From the NCBI RefSeq assembly GCF_008728855.1, contig NZ_CP042906.1, positions 3,532,001 to 3,596,000 of the forward strand: a stretch of 64,000 nucleotides of DNA, read 5' to 3'. The notes beneath the pieces are model-generated. The model had not been told where the DNA came from. It was given only the letters and a program-made list of their open reading frames with translations, and did no database searches. Source of the stretch: Hypericibacter terrae (GTDB lineage: Bacteria; Pseudomonadota; Alphaproteobacteria; Dongiales; Dongiaceae). This document shows, in pieces, positions 36,630 to 44,915 of this stretch (positions within the stretch are counted from its first letter, which is position 1; each line of letters begins with the position of its first letter). The position numbers were made by a program, and so were the translations under genes.

Positions 36630-38678
36630 CTAGCGCCTGCGAGCGCGCTTCTCCCGCCGCAGCTTCTCCTGCTCCAATCGGGCCTCCTTCTTGACGTCGG
36701 CGCCATAGCGAAGCTTGAGCTTGGCCTCGGTCATGAAGATGGCCGCGTCGAGGTTGTTCTGGATCCGCCGGTATTCCTCGATCCATTGCTGCCGCTCGGG
36801 ATATTCGGCGTCCTGAAGCACGCGCAGCAGGGCCACCTGGATGAAGCCGATCTGGGAGCGATCGACCGGCGCCTGGCGGACCCTCTTCCCCCGGTAGGTG
36901 CCGCCGGTCTGCGCGGACTTCATCTCGGCCAGCTTCATCCGCAGGATCACGCCGGTTTCGTCGTCATCGTCGTCGCAGGGAAGAGGCGGCAGATCGTCGG
37001 CAACCGGCAGCAGGGTCAGGGGCGCGTCGGTCCGCGGCGTACCGAGCGACAAAAGCGGCAGCAGATCGCTGGCGGCGCCGTCACGGGCGGTCAGATGGCC
37101 CATGCCGAACAGCGCCTGCACCGTCGCCAGCGCCGAGGTGTGATCATACTCGGTCTTGTCGATCACGCCTTTCCGGATCAAGGGCGAGATCACCAGCGTC
37201 GGCACCCGGACGCCATAGCGGTCGAACGGGAAGTGATGCTGGATGTAATCCTGCGTGAAGGCATCACCGGGCGGCGTTGCCGGAGTCGGCGCCACATGAT
37301 CGTAGAAGCCGCCATGCTCGTCGAAGGTCACGATCAACAGGCTCTTCTCCCAATGCGGCGAATTGCGGATCACCTCATAGACCTTCTTGATCAGCTTTTC
37401 CCCGCGCCTCACGTCATCCTTCGGGTGCATGGAATTGCCGCAGGTGAAATCGCCCGGGCCGGTGATGTCGAACTTGTCGGCGCTGTATTTGGGCTCGATC
37501 CAGATGAACTTCTTGTCGAAGCCGGTGTCGTTCACCTCGCTTTCGAAATCGTCGAAGCCCGTCAGGCGTCCCTGCAGCTCGTTGAGGTTCATGCCGCTGA
37601 GGAGGAAGGCTGCCGGGAAATCGTCACCGCGATAGATCCGCCAAGGCAGGCAATACTGGTCGAGCTGGTCGAAGATATTGCCGTTCTCGAAGCGGTAGCC
37701 CTCGAACCCGGTCGAGATGACGGTCTGGAGATCGCTCGGGCTGCCGTCGAGGCCACCTGAGGTCGCCGCCATCGCGAAGAACCGGTTGGGAAAGGTCGGC
37801 CCCGGCAGGGAAGAGAACCAGCGGTCGCAGACCGCGAACTCCCGTGCCAGTTGGTTCATGACCGGCAATTGCGCGGCGGCATAGCATTTCATGATGTTCG
37901 TCGGCACCTGAGCGCCGCTATGGGCATAGTCGGCGATGAAGCCCGTGTTGTGGATGTCGGGATAGGGCGCGCCGTCGTCGGTATAGGTCACGCCGGCACC
38001 GCAAAGCTGCGTGACCACGTTCTCGAACTCATGGCCGGGCCCCGCATCGATGCCCGACAGGAAGTAGTCGGCCGAAGGGCCGACCGACACGTCGGTGTTG
38101 GTGGCGGGATCGGGGTTGGTGTTGACGCCGACCGCGACGCCGTCGGCCGTGACGGGATTGCCTTGCAGATCCACACCGGTGAGGCCGCTCAGGCCCAGCA
38201 TATGATCGAAGGAGCGGTTCTCCAGCATCAGCACGAAGACATGCTCGATCTGCGGGCCCCTGCCCTTGCCGCCGCGGCCGAACAGGGATTGAAGCCAGCG
38301 CCAGAAATTCAGCAGCGCGCAGCGCGCCGTGTCCCAGGTGGTGCAGACCAGCTGAAAGACCCAGCCGAACAGGACGCAGAACTTCTCCACCACCCAGGCG
38401 AAGGCTTTGCAGACCCATTTGGCGACCCAGTACCAGCCCTTGCAGACCCACTTCGCGACCCAGTACCAGGCGCGGCAGAAGAAGCCGGCGATGCAGTCCC
38501 AGGGCGTGTACCAGTGGCACTTGTCCCAGGAGGTGCATTGACTGGAGCCTTCATCGGCCCACTCGGAGCATTGGTTAGAGCCTTCGTCGGCCCAGTTCGT
38601 GCATTCATAGTCGGTCTTGGACGACCAGTTCTTGCAGGTGATGACGGCCTGGTTGACCCAGTTGGTGCAGGTCGACAT
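36630..38678 (-). CDS. Phosphoesterase (PF04185/phospholipase C-like) with N-terminal Cys/Trp hendecad module
   Basis: AAGGGGGAA lies seven bases before the ATG. Residues about 143-560 are a phosphoesterase/AcpA-like domain: FVLMLENRSFDHMLGLSG (metal/nucleophile region), DRWFSSLPGPTFPNRFFA, LIVTFDEHGGFYDHVAPTP and RVPTLVISPLI. Relatives hydrolyse phosphatidylcholine or phosphomonoesters. Residues 1-130 are unusual: cysteines at 4, 15, 26, 37, 48 and again at 68, 79, 90, 101, 112, every 11 residues, most followed by xxW, giving 13 Cys and 18 Trp. Residues 62-112 are strongly hydrophobic. No normal signal peptide is present. An acidic Asp run and a Lys/Arg-rich coil-like C-terminus (620-682) close the protein. 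A small membrane protein gene lies 12 bases upstream. Confidence 0.85.
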   Translation of the reverse strand: MSTCTNWVNQAVITCKNWSSKTDYECTNWADEGSNQCSEWADEGSSQCTSWDKCHWYTPWDCIAGFFCRAWYWVAKWVCKGWYWVAKWVCKAFAWVVEKFCVLFGWVFQLVCTTWDTARCALLNFWRWLQSLFGRGGKGRGPQIEHVFVLMLENRSFDHMLGLSGLTGVDLQGNPVTADGVAVGVNTNPDPATNTDVSVGPSADYFLSGIDAGPGHEFENVVTQLCGAGVTYTDDGAPYPDIHNTGFIADYAHSGAQVPTNIMKCYAAAQLPVMNQLAREFAVCDRWFSSLPGPTFPNRFFAMAATSGGLDGSPSDLQTVISTGFEGYRFENGNIFDQLDQYCLPWRIYRGDDFPAAFLLSGMNLNELQGRLTGFDDFESEVNDTGFDKKFIWIEPKYSADKFDITGPGDFTCGNSMHPKDDVRRGEKLIKKVYEVIRNSPHWEKSLLIVTFDEHGGFYDHVAPTPATPPGDAFTQDYIQHHFPFDRYGVRVPTLVISPLIRKGVIDKTEYDHTSALATVQALFGMGHLTARDGAASDLLPLLSLGTPRTDAPLTLLPVADDLPPLPCDDDDDETGVILRMKLAEMKSAQTGGTYRGKRVRQAPVDRSQIGFIQVALLRVLQDAEYPERQQWIEEYRRIQNNLDAAIFMTEAKLKLRYGADVKKEARLEQEKLRREKRARRR
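38334..38669 (-). repeat. 33-bp coding repeats specifying an 11-residue CxxW module
   Basis: Two blocks of five 33-bp units encode CxxW-type hendecads (cysteines 4-48 and 68-112), separated by a 20-residue linker. In the second block adjacent units are near-identical in DNA (cgacccagtaccag recurs 33 bases apart), so recent unit duplication is likely. Confidence 0.85.
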
Positions 38679-38690
38679 GTCGGTTCCCCC

Positions 38691-39011
38691 TTAAGTCGCG
38701 ATCCGTCGAACGAGCAGGCGATGCATCAGCCCGAGCCGCGCGCGGGCCCAGCCGATCCCGATCGCTTTTCCCAGGAAGCCGGCGCAAACGACGCCGGCAA
38801 TGCCGATCGCGACCCAGCGCCAGCGAAAAGGATCGGCCAAAGCGAGGCCGCTCACGGAAGCCAGGATCGCGATGATGAGAAACGCGCCGCCCAAGGCGCA
38901 GCCGCAGGCGCGGTGATATCGGCGCGCCCTGTCCCGCAGCCGCAGTTTCTCGCCGTCGTCACCAGGCAGTCGGGCGATGGCCGCGAAGACCTCGTCGAGC
39001 GTTCGGCTCAT
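38691..39011 (-). CDS. Small two-helix membrane protein
   Basis: The start at 39011 (MSRTLDEVFAAIARL) gives 106 residues; a Met ten codons upstream is also possible. An N-terminal charged helix of about 45 residues precedes two transmembrane segments (about 49-70 and 77-98). The tail is Arg-rich, and no family was recognised. It lies 12 bases upstream of the Cys/Trp-module phosphoesterase on the same strand, so it may anchor or modulate that protein. Confidence 0.6.
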   Translation of the reverse strand: MSRTLDEVFAAIARLPGDDGEKLRLRDRARRYHRACGCALGGAFLIIAILASVSGLALADPFRWRWVAIGIAGVVCAGFLGKAIGIGWARARLGLMHRLLVRRIAT

Positions 39012-39270
39012 GGCATCACCGGCCCCCAGGATGGGAGTCATCGCGTCGACGGCGCGCTTTTCCGGCAGGTCGGTTGGATTTGGAGGCGAGGCCCGGAAGC
39101 GACAGCCGACCGCCATGACTCTCGGCGGTTCAAACCTTCGAGGTCTTGCCGAACCGCCCCTGGGCCAGTGCGTCGGCAACAGGCAGACCGATGGTTTGCC
39201 CCATCGGTGCCCTGCTCAGACAGGGCGAGATCGGCCGGAGTTTTCACCTATTTTCGCATTCAGTCCAGCG

Positions 39271-39288
39271 ATGTTCGATTTCGAACAT
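39271..39288. promoter_or_regulatory. ArsR-type operator of the arsR-arsC-acr3 operon
   Basis: A near-perfect palindrome ATGTTCGA-TT-TCGAACAT (8-bp arms, two-base centre) lies about 40 bases before the arsR start. Short AT-bearing dyads at this distance are typical of ArsR/SmtB repressor sites. Confidence 0.65.
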
Positions 39289-39326
39289 TCTTGCCATCCT
39301 CGCCCGGTTGCGCTAATTATGTCCAT

Positions 39327-39698
39327 ATGTCGACGAATATAGACGAATTGGACGCTGTCGAGGCTCTGGGCGCTCTGGCGCAGGGAACGCGAATGAACGT
39401 GTTCCGGACGCTGGTCCGGGCGCATCCGCAAGGCATACCGGCCGGCGAAATTGCGGCGGCGTGCGGGGTCCCGCACAACACGATGTCCTCACATCTGGCG
39501 ATTCTCACCCGCGCCGGCCTCGCCCGGAGCGAGCGGCAGGGACGCATCGTGCTCTATCGCGCCGATCTGGACGGGTTTCGCGGCCTCGTTGGATTTCTCA
39601 CGCGCGACTGCTGCGGCGGACGTCCCGAGATTTGCGCGCCCCTGCTCGAACCGCTGATCGATTCCTGCGCCTGTCCTCCGGAGAAGTCTTGTGTCTGA
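39327..39698 (+). CDS. arsR: ArsR-family arsenic repressor (first copy)
   Basis: The 123-residue winged-helix protein has the ArsR core (ALAQGTRMNVFRTLVRAHP, CGVPHNTMSSHLAILTRAGL, GRIVLYRADLDG). Its cysteine-rich C-terminus (DCCGGRPEIC, then CAC and C) resembles the C-terminal As(III) sites of the Acidithiobacillus-type ArsR. It should release the palindrome just upstream on binding arsenite. arsC begins inside its last codons, so it heads arsR-arsC-acr3. Confidence 0.87.
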   Translation: MSTNIDELDAVEALGALAQGTRMNVFRTLVRAHPQGIPAGEIAAACGVPHNTMSSHLAILTRAGLARSERQGRIVLYRADLDGFRGLVGFLTRDCCGGRPEICAPLLEPLIDSCACPPEKSCV

Positions 39699-40200
39699 GC
39701 CCCACTTCAACGTGCTGTTTCTCTGCACCGGCAATTCCGCGCGCTCGATCCTCGCGGAGAGCATCCTCAATCGCGAGGGCCTCGGGCGCTTCAAGGCCTT
39801 CAGCGCCGGCAGCCATCCCAAGGGCCAGGTCCATCCCTATGCGATCGATCTGCTGGAGAGGCTGAATTATCCCACGGCCGAGCTTCGCTCCAAGAGCTGG
39901 GACGAGTTCGCCGCCAAGGGCGCACCCGCCTTGGACTTCGTCTTCACGGTCTGCGACAACGCCGCCAACGAGGTGTGTCCGATATGGCCCGGCCAGCCGA
40001 TGACCGCCCATTGGGGCGTTCCCGATCCCGTGGCCGCCGAGGGCACCGAGGTCGAGCGCCGGCTGGCTTTCGCCGACACCTATCGCATGCTGAACAACCG
40101 GATCGGCATCTTCGCCCATCTGCCGCTGAAGTCGCTCGACAAGCTCAGCCTGCAGAAGCGGCTCGACGAGATCGGCCGTTCCCTGCCCGAATCCGCCTAG
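39691..40200 (+). CDS. arsC: Arsenate reductase, low-molecular-weight phosphatase type
   Basis: A GTG start with GGAG upstream overlaps the arsR end by eight bases. The 169-residue protein has the LMW-phosphatase loop FLCTGNSAR (CX5R, Cys12) and two further cysteines at 88 and 96 (VCDNAANEVC), matching the three-cysteine relay of thioredoxin-coupled ArsC. ADTYRMLNNRI and the C-terminal helix fit the family. It reduces arsenate to arsenite for export by Acr3. Confidence 0.9.
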   Translation: MSEPHFNVLFLCTGNSARSILAESILNREGLGRFKAFSAGSHPKGQVHPYAIDLLERLNYPTAELRSKSWDEFAAKGAPALDFVFTVCDNAANEVCPIWPGQPMTAHWGVPDPVAAEGTEVERRLAFADTYRMLNNRIGIFAHLPLKSLDKLSLQKRLDEIGRSLPESA

Positions 40201-40257
40201 CGGATCCGCGGCCCCCGCCCTCGCGCCGTCGCCTCGATCCAGAGAAAACCCGCACCC

Positions 40258-41316
40258 ATGTCCGTCTTCGAACGCTATCTCACCCTCTGGGTCGCGCTCT
40301 GCATCGCGGTGGGCGTCGCCCTCGGCCATCTCCTGCCGGGCGTCTTCCAGGCCATCGGCGGGCTCGAGATCGCCAAGGTCAATCTGCCGGTCGCGATCCT
40401 GATCTGGCTGATGATCGTGCCGATGCTGATGCGCATCGACTTCAAGGCGCTCGCGGGCGTCACGGCCCACTGGCGCGGGATCGGGGTCACGCTCTTCATC
40501 AACTGGGCGGTGAAGCCCTTCACCATGGCGGCGCTGGCCTGGCTCTTCATCGGTTATCTTTTCCGACCCTATCTGCCGGCCGGCCAGATCGATTCCTATA
40601 TCGCGGGCCTCATCATCCTGGCGGCGGCGCCCTGCACCGCGATGGTCTTCGTCTGGTCGAACCTGACGAAAGGCGAGCCGCATTTCACCCTGACCCAGGT
40701 CGCGCTCAACGACAGCATCATGATCGTGGCCTTCGCGCCGATCGTGGCGCTGCTGCTCGGACTCTCCGCAATCACGGTGCCCTGGGACACGCTGGTCCTG
40801 TCGGTGGCGCTCTATATCCTGGTTCCGGTCGTGGTCGCGCAGATCCTGCGCCGCGCGCTGCTGCGTCAGGGCGGCGACGAGGCGCTGGCGGCGATGCTGC
40901 GGCGGATCCAGCCCGTCTCGCTCTGCGCCTTGCTCGCGACGCTGGTTCTGCTGTTCGGGTTCCAGGGCGAGGAGATCCTGGCGCAGCCGATCGTGATCGC
41001 ACTGCTGGCGGTGCCGATCCTGATCCAGGTCTATGCCAATGCCGGCCTCGCCTATCTCCTCAACCGGCTCGCCGGCGAGCAACATTGCGTTGCCGGACCC
41101 TCGGCGCTCATCGGCGCCAGCAACTTCTTCGAGCTCGCCGTGGCCGCCGCCATCAGCCTGTTCGGGTTCCATTCCGGTGCCGCCCTCGCGACCGTCGTCG
41201 GCGTGCTGATCGAGGTGCCGGTGATGCTGTCGGTCGTGCGCATCGTCAATGCCAGCCGCCCCTGGTATGAACGCGGCGCCCGCAAGCCCGAGCTGGTACC
41301 AGGCCTGAAGCGCTGA
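40258..41316 (+). CDS. acr3: Arsenite efflux permease Acr3
   Basis: The 352-residue protein has about ten transmembrane helices and Acr3 hallmarks: WLMIVPMLMRIDF, NWAVKPFTMAALAW, the conserved cysteine in AAAPCTAMVFVWSNL, ALNDSIMIVAFAP, and GASNFFELAVAAAI near the end. It exports As(III) by proton antiport. It follows arsC by 57 bases. The second arsR with its own operators begins just downstream. Confidence 0.93.
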   Translation: MSVFERYLTLWVALCIAVGVALGHLLPGVFQAIGGLEIAKVNLPVAILIWLMIVPMLMRIDFKALAGVTAHWRGIGVTLFINWAVKPFTMAALAWLFIGYLFRPYLPAGQIDSYIAGLIILAAAPCTAMVFVWSNLTKGEPHFTLTQVALNDSIMIVAFAPIVALLLGLSAITVPWDTLVLSVALYILVPVVVAQILRRALLRQGGDEALAAMLRRIQPVSLCALLATLVLLFGFQGEEILAQPIVIALLAVPILIQVYANAGLAYLLNRLAGEQHCVAGPSALIGASNFFELAVAAAISLFGFHSGAALATVVGVLIEVPVMLSVVRIVNASRPWYERGARKPELVPGLKR

Positions 41317-41320
41317 GAGG

Positions 41321-41344
41321 CTATTTCGAGTTTCCTGGAAATAG
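41321..41344. promoter_or_regulatory. ArsR operator-like dyad, site 1 (between acr3 and the second arsR)
   Basis: CTATTTC and GAAATAG form 7-bp arms around ten bases. The TTTCGAG...GGAAAT part recurs in inverted orientation at 41379-41397 with 18 of 19 bases identical. A TTGACG hexamer (41349-41354) lies between the two sites. Confidence 0.6.
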
Positions 41345-41378
41345 GCCCTTGACGCGCCGGCGCCCCGACGCCATCCTT

Positions 41379-41397
41379 ATTTCCATGAAACTCGAAA
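41379..41397. promoter_or_regulatory. ArsR operator-like sequence, site 2, overlapping the arsR start codon
   Basis: ATTTCCATGAAACTCGAAA is the reverse complement of 41324-41342 with one mismatch. It contains the start codon of the second arsR, so a bound repressor would block both promoter and translation start region. Confidence 0.55.
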
Positions 41398-41702
41398 AAG
41401 CGGCAAAGCAGCTCGAGGCGCTGGGCAACCCGACCCGCCTCAAGGTCTATCGGACACTGGTGCGAGCCGGCCATGGCGGCATGCCGGTCGGTCGGCTGCA
41501 GGACAAGATCGGAATCGCGGCCTCGACCCTGTCGCACCATCTCCACCGCCTGATCCTGACCGGACTGGTCTCGCAGGAGCGTCAGGCCACGACGCTGATC
41601 TGCCGGGCCAACTACGAAATCATGCATGAGTTGCTGGGGTTTCTCGCCGACGAATGCTGCGCCGACGCGCCCGCTGCGGCGAGCGGCGAAGCCGCGGCCT
41701 GA
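41385..41702 (+). CDS. arsR: ArsR-family regulator (second copy)
   Basis: The ATG at 41385 starts MKLEKAAKQLEALGNPTRLK, the normal ArsR N-terminus; a TTG 12 codons upstream coincides with the presumed -35 and is unlikely. The 105-residue protein has the winged helix (LQDKIGIAASTLSHHLHRLILTGLV) and one Cys-Cys pair near the end (DECCADAP). It probably controls the flavoprotein and MFS genes that follow, through the repeated dyads around it. Confidence 0.83.
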   Translation: MKLEKAAKQLEALGNPTRLKVYRTLVRAGHGGMPVGRLQDKIGIAASTLSHHLHRLILTGLVSQERQATTLICRANYEIMHELLGFLADECCADAPAAASGEAAA

Positions 41703-41724
41703 CCGAGCCCTCGATTTTTGTTCT

Positions 41725-41748
41725 CTAGTTCGATGATTCCAGAAATAG
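41725..41748. promoter_or_regulatory. ArsR operator-like dyad, site 3, before the flavoprotein gene
   Basis: This 24-base stretch keeps the outer halves of site 1 (CTA-TTCGA ... GAAATAG, 17 of 24 bases identical). It sits 15 bases ahead of the flavoprotein start, suggesting the second ArsR also controls that gene. Confidence 0.5.
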
Positions 41749-41763
41749 CGAAGGACCCGTGAC

Positions 41764-43158
41764 ATGACCGAAAGCACCGCCTCGCTTCCCGTCGCCGTGA
41801 TCGGCGCCGGTCCGATCGGGCTTGCCGCCGGCGCCCATCTCATCGAGCGAGGTCTGCCAGTGAAGCTCTATGAGGCCGGCACGACCGTCGGCGCGAACTT
41901 GCGCGATTGGGGCCATGCCCGCATCTTCACGCCCTGGGAGCATGACGTCGATCGCGCGGCCCTGGCGATCCTCGAGCGTCATGGCTGGCGAATGCCCGAC
42001 CCCACCGCGCTTCCGACCGGCGACGATCTTTGCGACCTCTATCTCGAGCCGCTGGCCCGCACGGCTGAGCTGGCGCCGGTCGTCGAAACCTCGGCCCGCG
42101 TCGTGTCGATTTCCCGCCGGGGCCTCGACAAGATGACGAGCCGGCAACGCGAGACGAAGCCCTTCGAGATCGTGGTCGAGCGGGCGGACGGAACGCGCCG
42201 CCGCGACCTGGCGCGCGCCGTGATCGACGCCTCGGGCACCTGGAACCAGCCCAATCCGATCGGCGCCTCGGGTCTGCCGGCCAACGGCGAAGCGGAGCAT
42301 ACCGACCGGATCGCCTATGGCATGCCCGATGTGCTCGGCCGCGACCGTTCGGACTATGCCGGCCGGCGCACGCTCGTCATCGGCGCCGGTTATTCGGCGG
42401 CCAATGTCCTCCTCGATCTGATCCGCCTCGCCACCGAGGCGCTAGGCAACCGGGTCGATTGGATGGTGCGCGGCACCAGTCTCGCCAAGGTCTATGGCGG
42501 CGGCGATGCCGACCAACTGCCGGCGCGCGGCGCGCTGGGTTGGCATCTCAAGGAGGCGGTCGAGAACGGCCGGATCGCGCTGACATCGGGCTTCGCGGCG
42601 ACGCGCCTGCGCGAGGAGGGCAAGGAATTGTGGCTCGACGGCGAGACAGCGCAAGGGCCGCGAAGCCTGGGTCCGTTCGACCGCATCGTGGTCGCCACCG
42701 GCCAGCGTCCCGACCTGACCATGACCCGCGAATTGCGGCTTGAGCTCGATCCCTGGCTCGAGGGCGTGAAGGCGCTGGGCCCGCTGATCGATCCCAATCT
42801 CCATTCCTGCGGTTCGGTGCCGCCGCATGGCCATCGCGAGGTCGGCCATCCCGAGCCCGGCTTCTACACCGTGGGCGTCAAGAGCTACGGCCGCGCGCCG
42901 ACTTTCCTGCTGCTGACCGGCTACGAGCAGGTGCGCTCGGTAGCTGCCGCCCTGGCTGGCGACATGGCAGCCGCGGACGACGTCAAGCTGACCTTGCCGG
43001 AGACCGGCATTTGCGACAGCAACCCTTATGAGCAGTTCAGCGTTGCCGAGGCTTGCTGTGTTCCCGCTCCGGCCGCGACGGCGGCCTGCTGCGCGCCGGC
43101 GCCGGTTGCCGTGAAGCCGGCGAAGAAATCCTGTTGCGGAAGCGGCGTCGCCGCATGA
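41764..43158 (+). CDS. FAD/NAD(P)-dependent flavoprotein of the arsenic cluster with Cys-Cys tail
   Basis: The 464-residue protein has an FAD-binding GAGPIGLAAGAHL at residues 13-25, a second dinucleotide motif IGAGYSAANVLLDL near 205, and VVATGQRPDLT. This is the layout of flavin monooxygenases or thioredoxin-reductase-like enzymes often found in ars operons. The last 37 residues are a Pro/Ala/Val linker bearing three CC pairs (EACCVP, AACCAP, KSCCGSG), well suited to binding As(III). The reaction is unknown. The next gene starts within its stop codon. Confidence 0.78.
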   Translation: MTESTASLPVAVIGAGPIGLAAGAHLIERGLPVKLYEAGTTVGANLRDWGHARIFTPWEHDVDRAALAILERHGWRMPDPTALPTGDDLCDLYLEPLARTAELAPVVETSARVVSISRRGLDKMTSRQRETKPFEIVVERADGTRRRDLARAVIDASGTWNQPNPIGASGLPANGEAEHTDRIAYGMPDVLGRDRSDYAGRRTLVIGAGYSAANVLLDLIRLATEALGNRVDWMVRGTSLAKVYGGGDADQLPARGALGWHLKEAVENGRIALTSGFAATRLREEGKELWLDGETAQGPRSLGPFDRIVVATGQRPDLTMTRELRLELDPWLEGVKALGPLIDPNLHSCGSVPPHGHREVGHPEPGFYTVGVKSYGRAPTFLLLTGYEQVRSVAAALAGDMAAADDVKLTLPETGICDSNPYEQFSVAEACCVPAPAATAACCAPAPVAVKPAKKSCCGSGVAA

Positions 43159-44405
43159 CCGAGTCCGTCGTCGCCGGTTCCGCCGATATTCCGGTTGCCT
43201 TGCCGGACCGGCGCATCGTCGTGCCGGCGCTCGGCGTGACGCAGATCCTCGCCTGGGGCTCGTCCTATTACCTGCCGGCCGTGCTGGCCAAGCCGATCGC
43301 CGACGACACGGGCTGGCCGCTCGGCTGGATCGTCGGCGGGCTGTCGCTGGGCCTGCTCATGGCCGCTCTGATCTCTCCCAAGGTGGGGCACGCGATCGAA
43401 CGCCATGGCGGACGCCCCGTGCTCGCCGTCAGCGCGCTCCTGCTGGCGGCGGGGTCCGTCGGACTGGCTCTGGCGCCCAACCCTGTCTTCTATCTTGTCG
43501 CCTGGGTGCTGATGGGGCTCGGCATGGGCGCCGGCCTCTACGATGCGGCTTTCGCCACGCTCGGGCGCATCTACGGCCAGGGCGCGCGCTCGACCATCAC
43601 CACGCTCACCCTGTTCGGCGGATTCGCCAGCACGACCTGCTGGCCGCTCTCGGCCTGGCTGGTGTCGGAGCTGGGGTGGCGCGGCGCCTGCCTCACCTAC
43701 GCCGCCATTCATCTGCTGGTGCTGTTGCCGATCTATCTCTTTCTGTTGCCCCGCCAGACCCACCGGGCAGACACCGCGACGCCGGCCGCCGGCGCCGCGA
43801 GCCCGTCGGCGGCGCGACAGGCCACGACCATCCGCGATCGCTTGGTGCTGTTCCTGCTGGGCGCCGTCATCGCCACGGCCGCGATGATCTCCGCGACGAT
43901 GTCGGTCCATATGCTGACGATCCTGCAGGCGCGCGACATGACGCTGGCGACGGCCGTCGCCTTCGGCGCGATGGTCGGCCCCTCGCAGGTCGGCGCGCGC
44001 GCCATCGAGATGGCGATCGCGCGCTTCCATCATCCGATCTGGACCATGGTGGTGTCGGCGGCGCTGGTCGTGCTGGGCCTCGGCGTGCTGTGGGCCGGGT
44101 TGCCGCTGACGGCGCTGGCCCTGATGGCCTATGGCGGCGGCATCGGCCTGGAATCGATCGCGCGCGGGACCGTGCCGCTGGCGCTCTTCGGCGCCGACGG
44201 CTATGCCGTCCTGATGGGGAAGCTCGCCTTGCCGAGCCTTCTGCTGCAGGCCGCCGCCCCCTCGCTCGGCGCCCTCCTGATCCATCGTTTCGGCACCGAT
44301 GGCGCGCTCTTCGCGATCCTGGCCGCGGCGCTTCTCACGCTCGTCATGGTCAGCGCCCTGGCCGCCTTGGCCAAACGGGGCGGTGCCGTCTCTCGTGGAT
44401 CCTAG
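43155..44405 (+). CDS. MFS transporter of the arsenic cluster
   Basis: The ATG overlaps the flavoprotein stop (ATGA). The 416-residue protein has 12 predicted helices and MFS features (SPKVGHAIERHGGRPVLAVSA between helices 2 and 3, GLGMGAGLYDAAFATLGRIYG). Its position after arsR and the flavoprotein resembles ars-linked MFS permeases such as ArsK, which export trivalent arsenicals. Assignment to that group is by context only. Confidence 0.75.
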   Translation: MTESVVAGSADIPVALPDRRIVVPALGVTQILAWGSSYYLPAVLAKPIADDTGWPLGWIVGGLSLGLLMAALISPKVGHAIERHGGRPVLAVSALLLAAGSVGLALAPNPVFYLVAWVLMGLGMGAGLYDAAFATLGRIYGQGARSTITTLTLFGGFASTTCWPLSAWLVSELGWRGACLTYAAIHLLVLLPIYLFLLPRQTHRADTATPAAGAASPSAARQATTIRDRLVLFLLGAVIATAAMISATMSVHMLTILQARDMTLATAVAFGAMVGPSQVGARAIEMAIARFHHPIWTMVVSAALVVLGLGVLWAGLPLTALALMAYGGGIGLESIARGTVPLALFGADGYAVLMGKLALPSLLLQAAAPSLGALLIHRFGTDGALFAILAAALLTLVMVSALAALAKRGGAVSRGS

Positions 44406-44471
44406 TGGCGCCCGAATGCCGGCACGCCATCGGTCGAGGTTCGGGGCTGACCGACCCGCCGGCGCATTGCC

Positions 44472-44876
44472 TTAAGCCGCCGATACCGCTTTTGCCGTGA
44501 TGGCCTGGAGAGCACCCGCCATGAGGCAGATGGTGGATTCCAGCGAGCCGTCGATGCCATGCCGTCGCGCGAGCCAGGCCGGATCGTTGTAGGACAGCCA
44601 GGTCTTCCCCGCCTCGTCCTGCCAGACGAGCGCCTTCAGCGGCAGATCGATTCCCATGGTCTGGGCGGTCTGCATCGGTGGCGTCCCGCCCTTGGGATTG
44701 CCGAAGATCAGGAGCTCGGTCGGCCTCAGGGTCAGCCCGGCCGCCATGGCGCCGGCCGCATGATCGATCCGGGCAAACACCGTCATGCCCTTCGCCCTTA
44801 CCTCGGCGATGAGGCGATTCATGGTCTCGGCGGCGCTGAGCTCGCTCGGGATCGTGATCAGCCCGGCCGGGGTCAT
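44472..44876 (-). CDS. DUF302 domain protein
   Basis: The start at 44876 (MTPAGLITIPSEL) has AGGA four bases upstream; a GTG eight codons earlier is the alternative. The 134-residue protein is a DUF302 domain: FARIDHAAGAMAAGL, TELLIFGNPKGGTPPMQ and LPLKALVWQDEAGKTWLSYND. Function is unknown, with proposed links to redox or metal chemistry. It lies 39 bases after the nitrile-hydratase-like genes on the same strand and may belong to that operon. Confidence 0.75.
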   Translation of the reverse strand: MTPAGLITIPSELSAAETMNRLIAEVRAKGMTVFARIDHAAGAMAAGLTLRPTELLIFGNPKGGTPPMQTAQTMGIDLPLKALVWQDEAGKTWLSYNDPAWLARRHGIDGSLESTICLMAGALQAITAKAVSAA

Positions 44877-44915
44877 GGTTCCTGTTATCTTCGCTATCAC
44901 GTTCGATACTCGCCG

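Noticed and set aside
39241-39330. An upstream ATG at 39319 as the first arsR start
   Set aside because: It is out of frame with the ArsR protein; the in-frame ATG at 39327 fits the family N-terminus.
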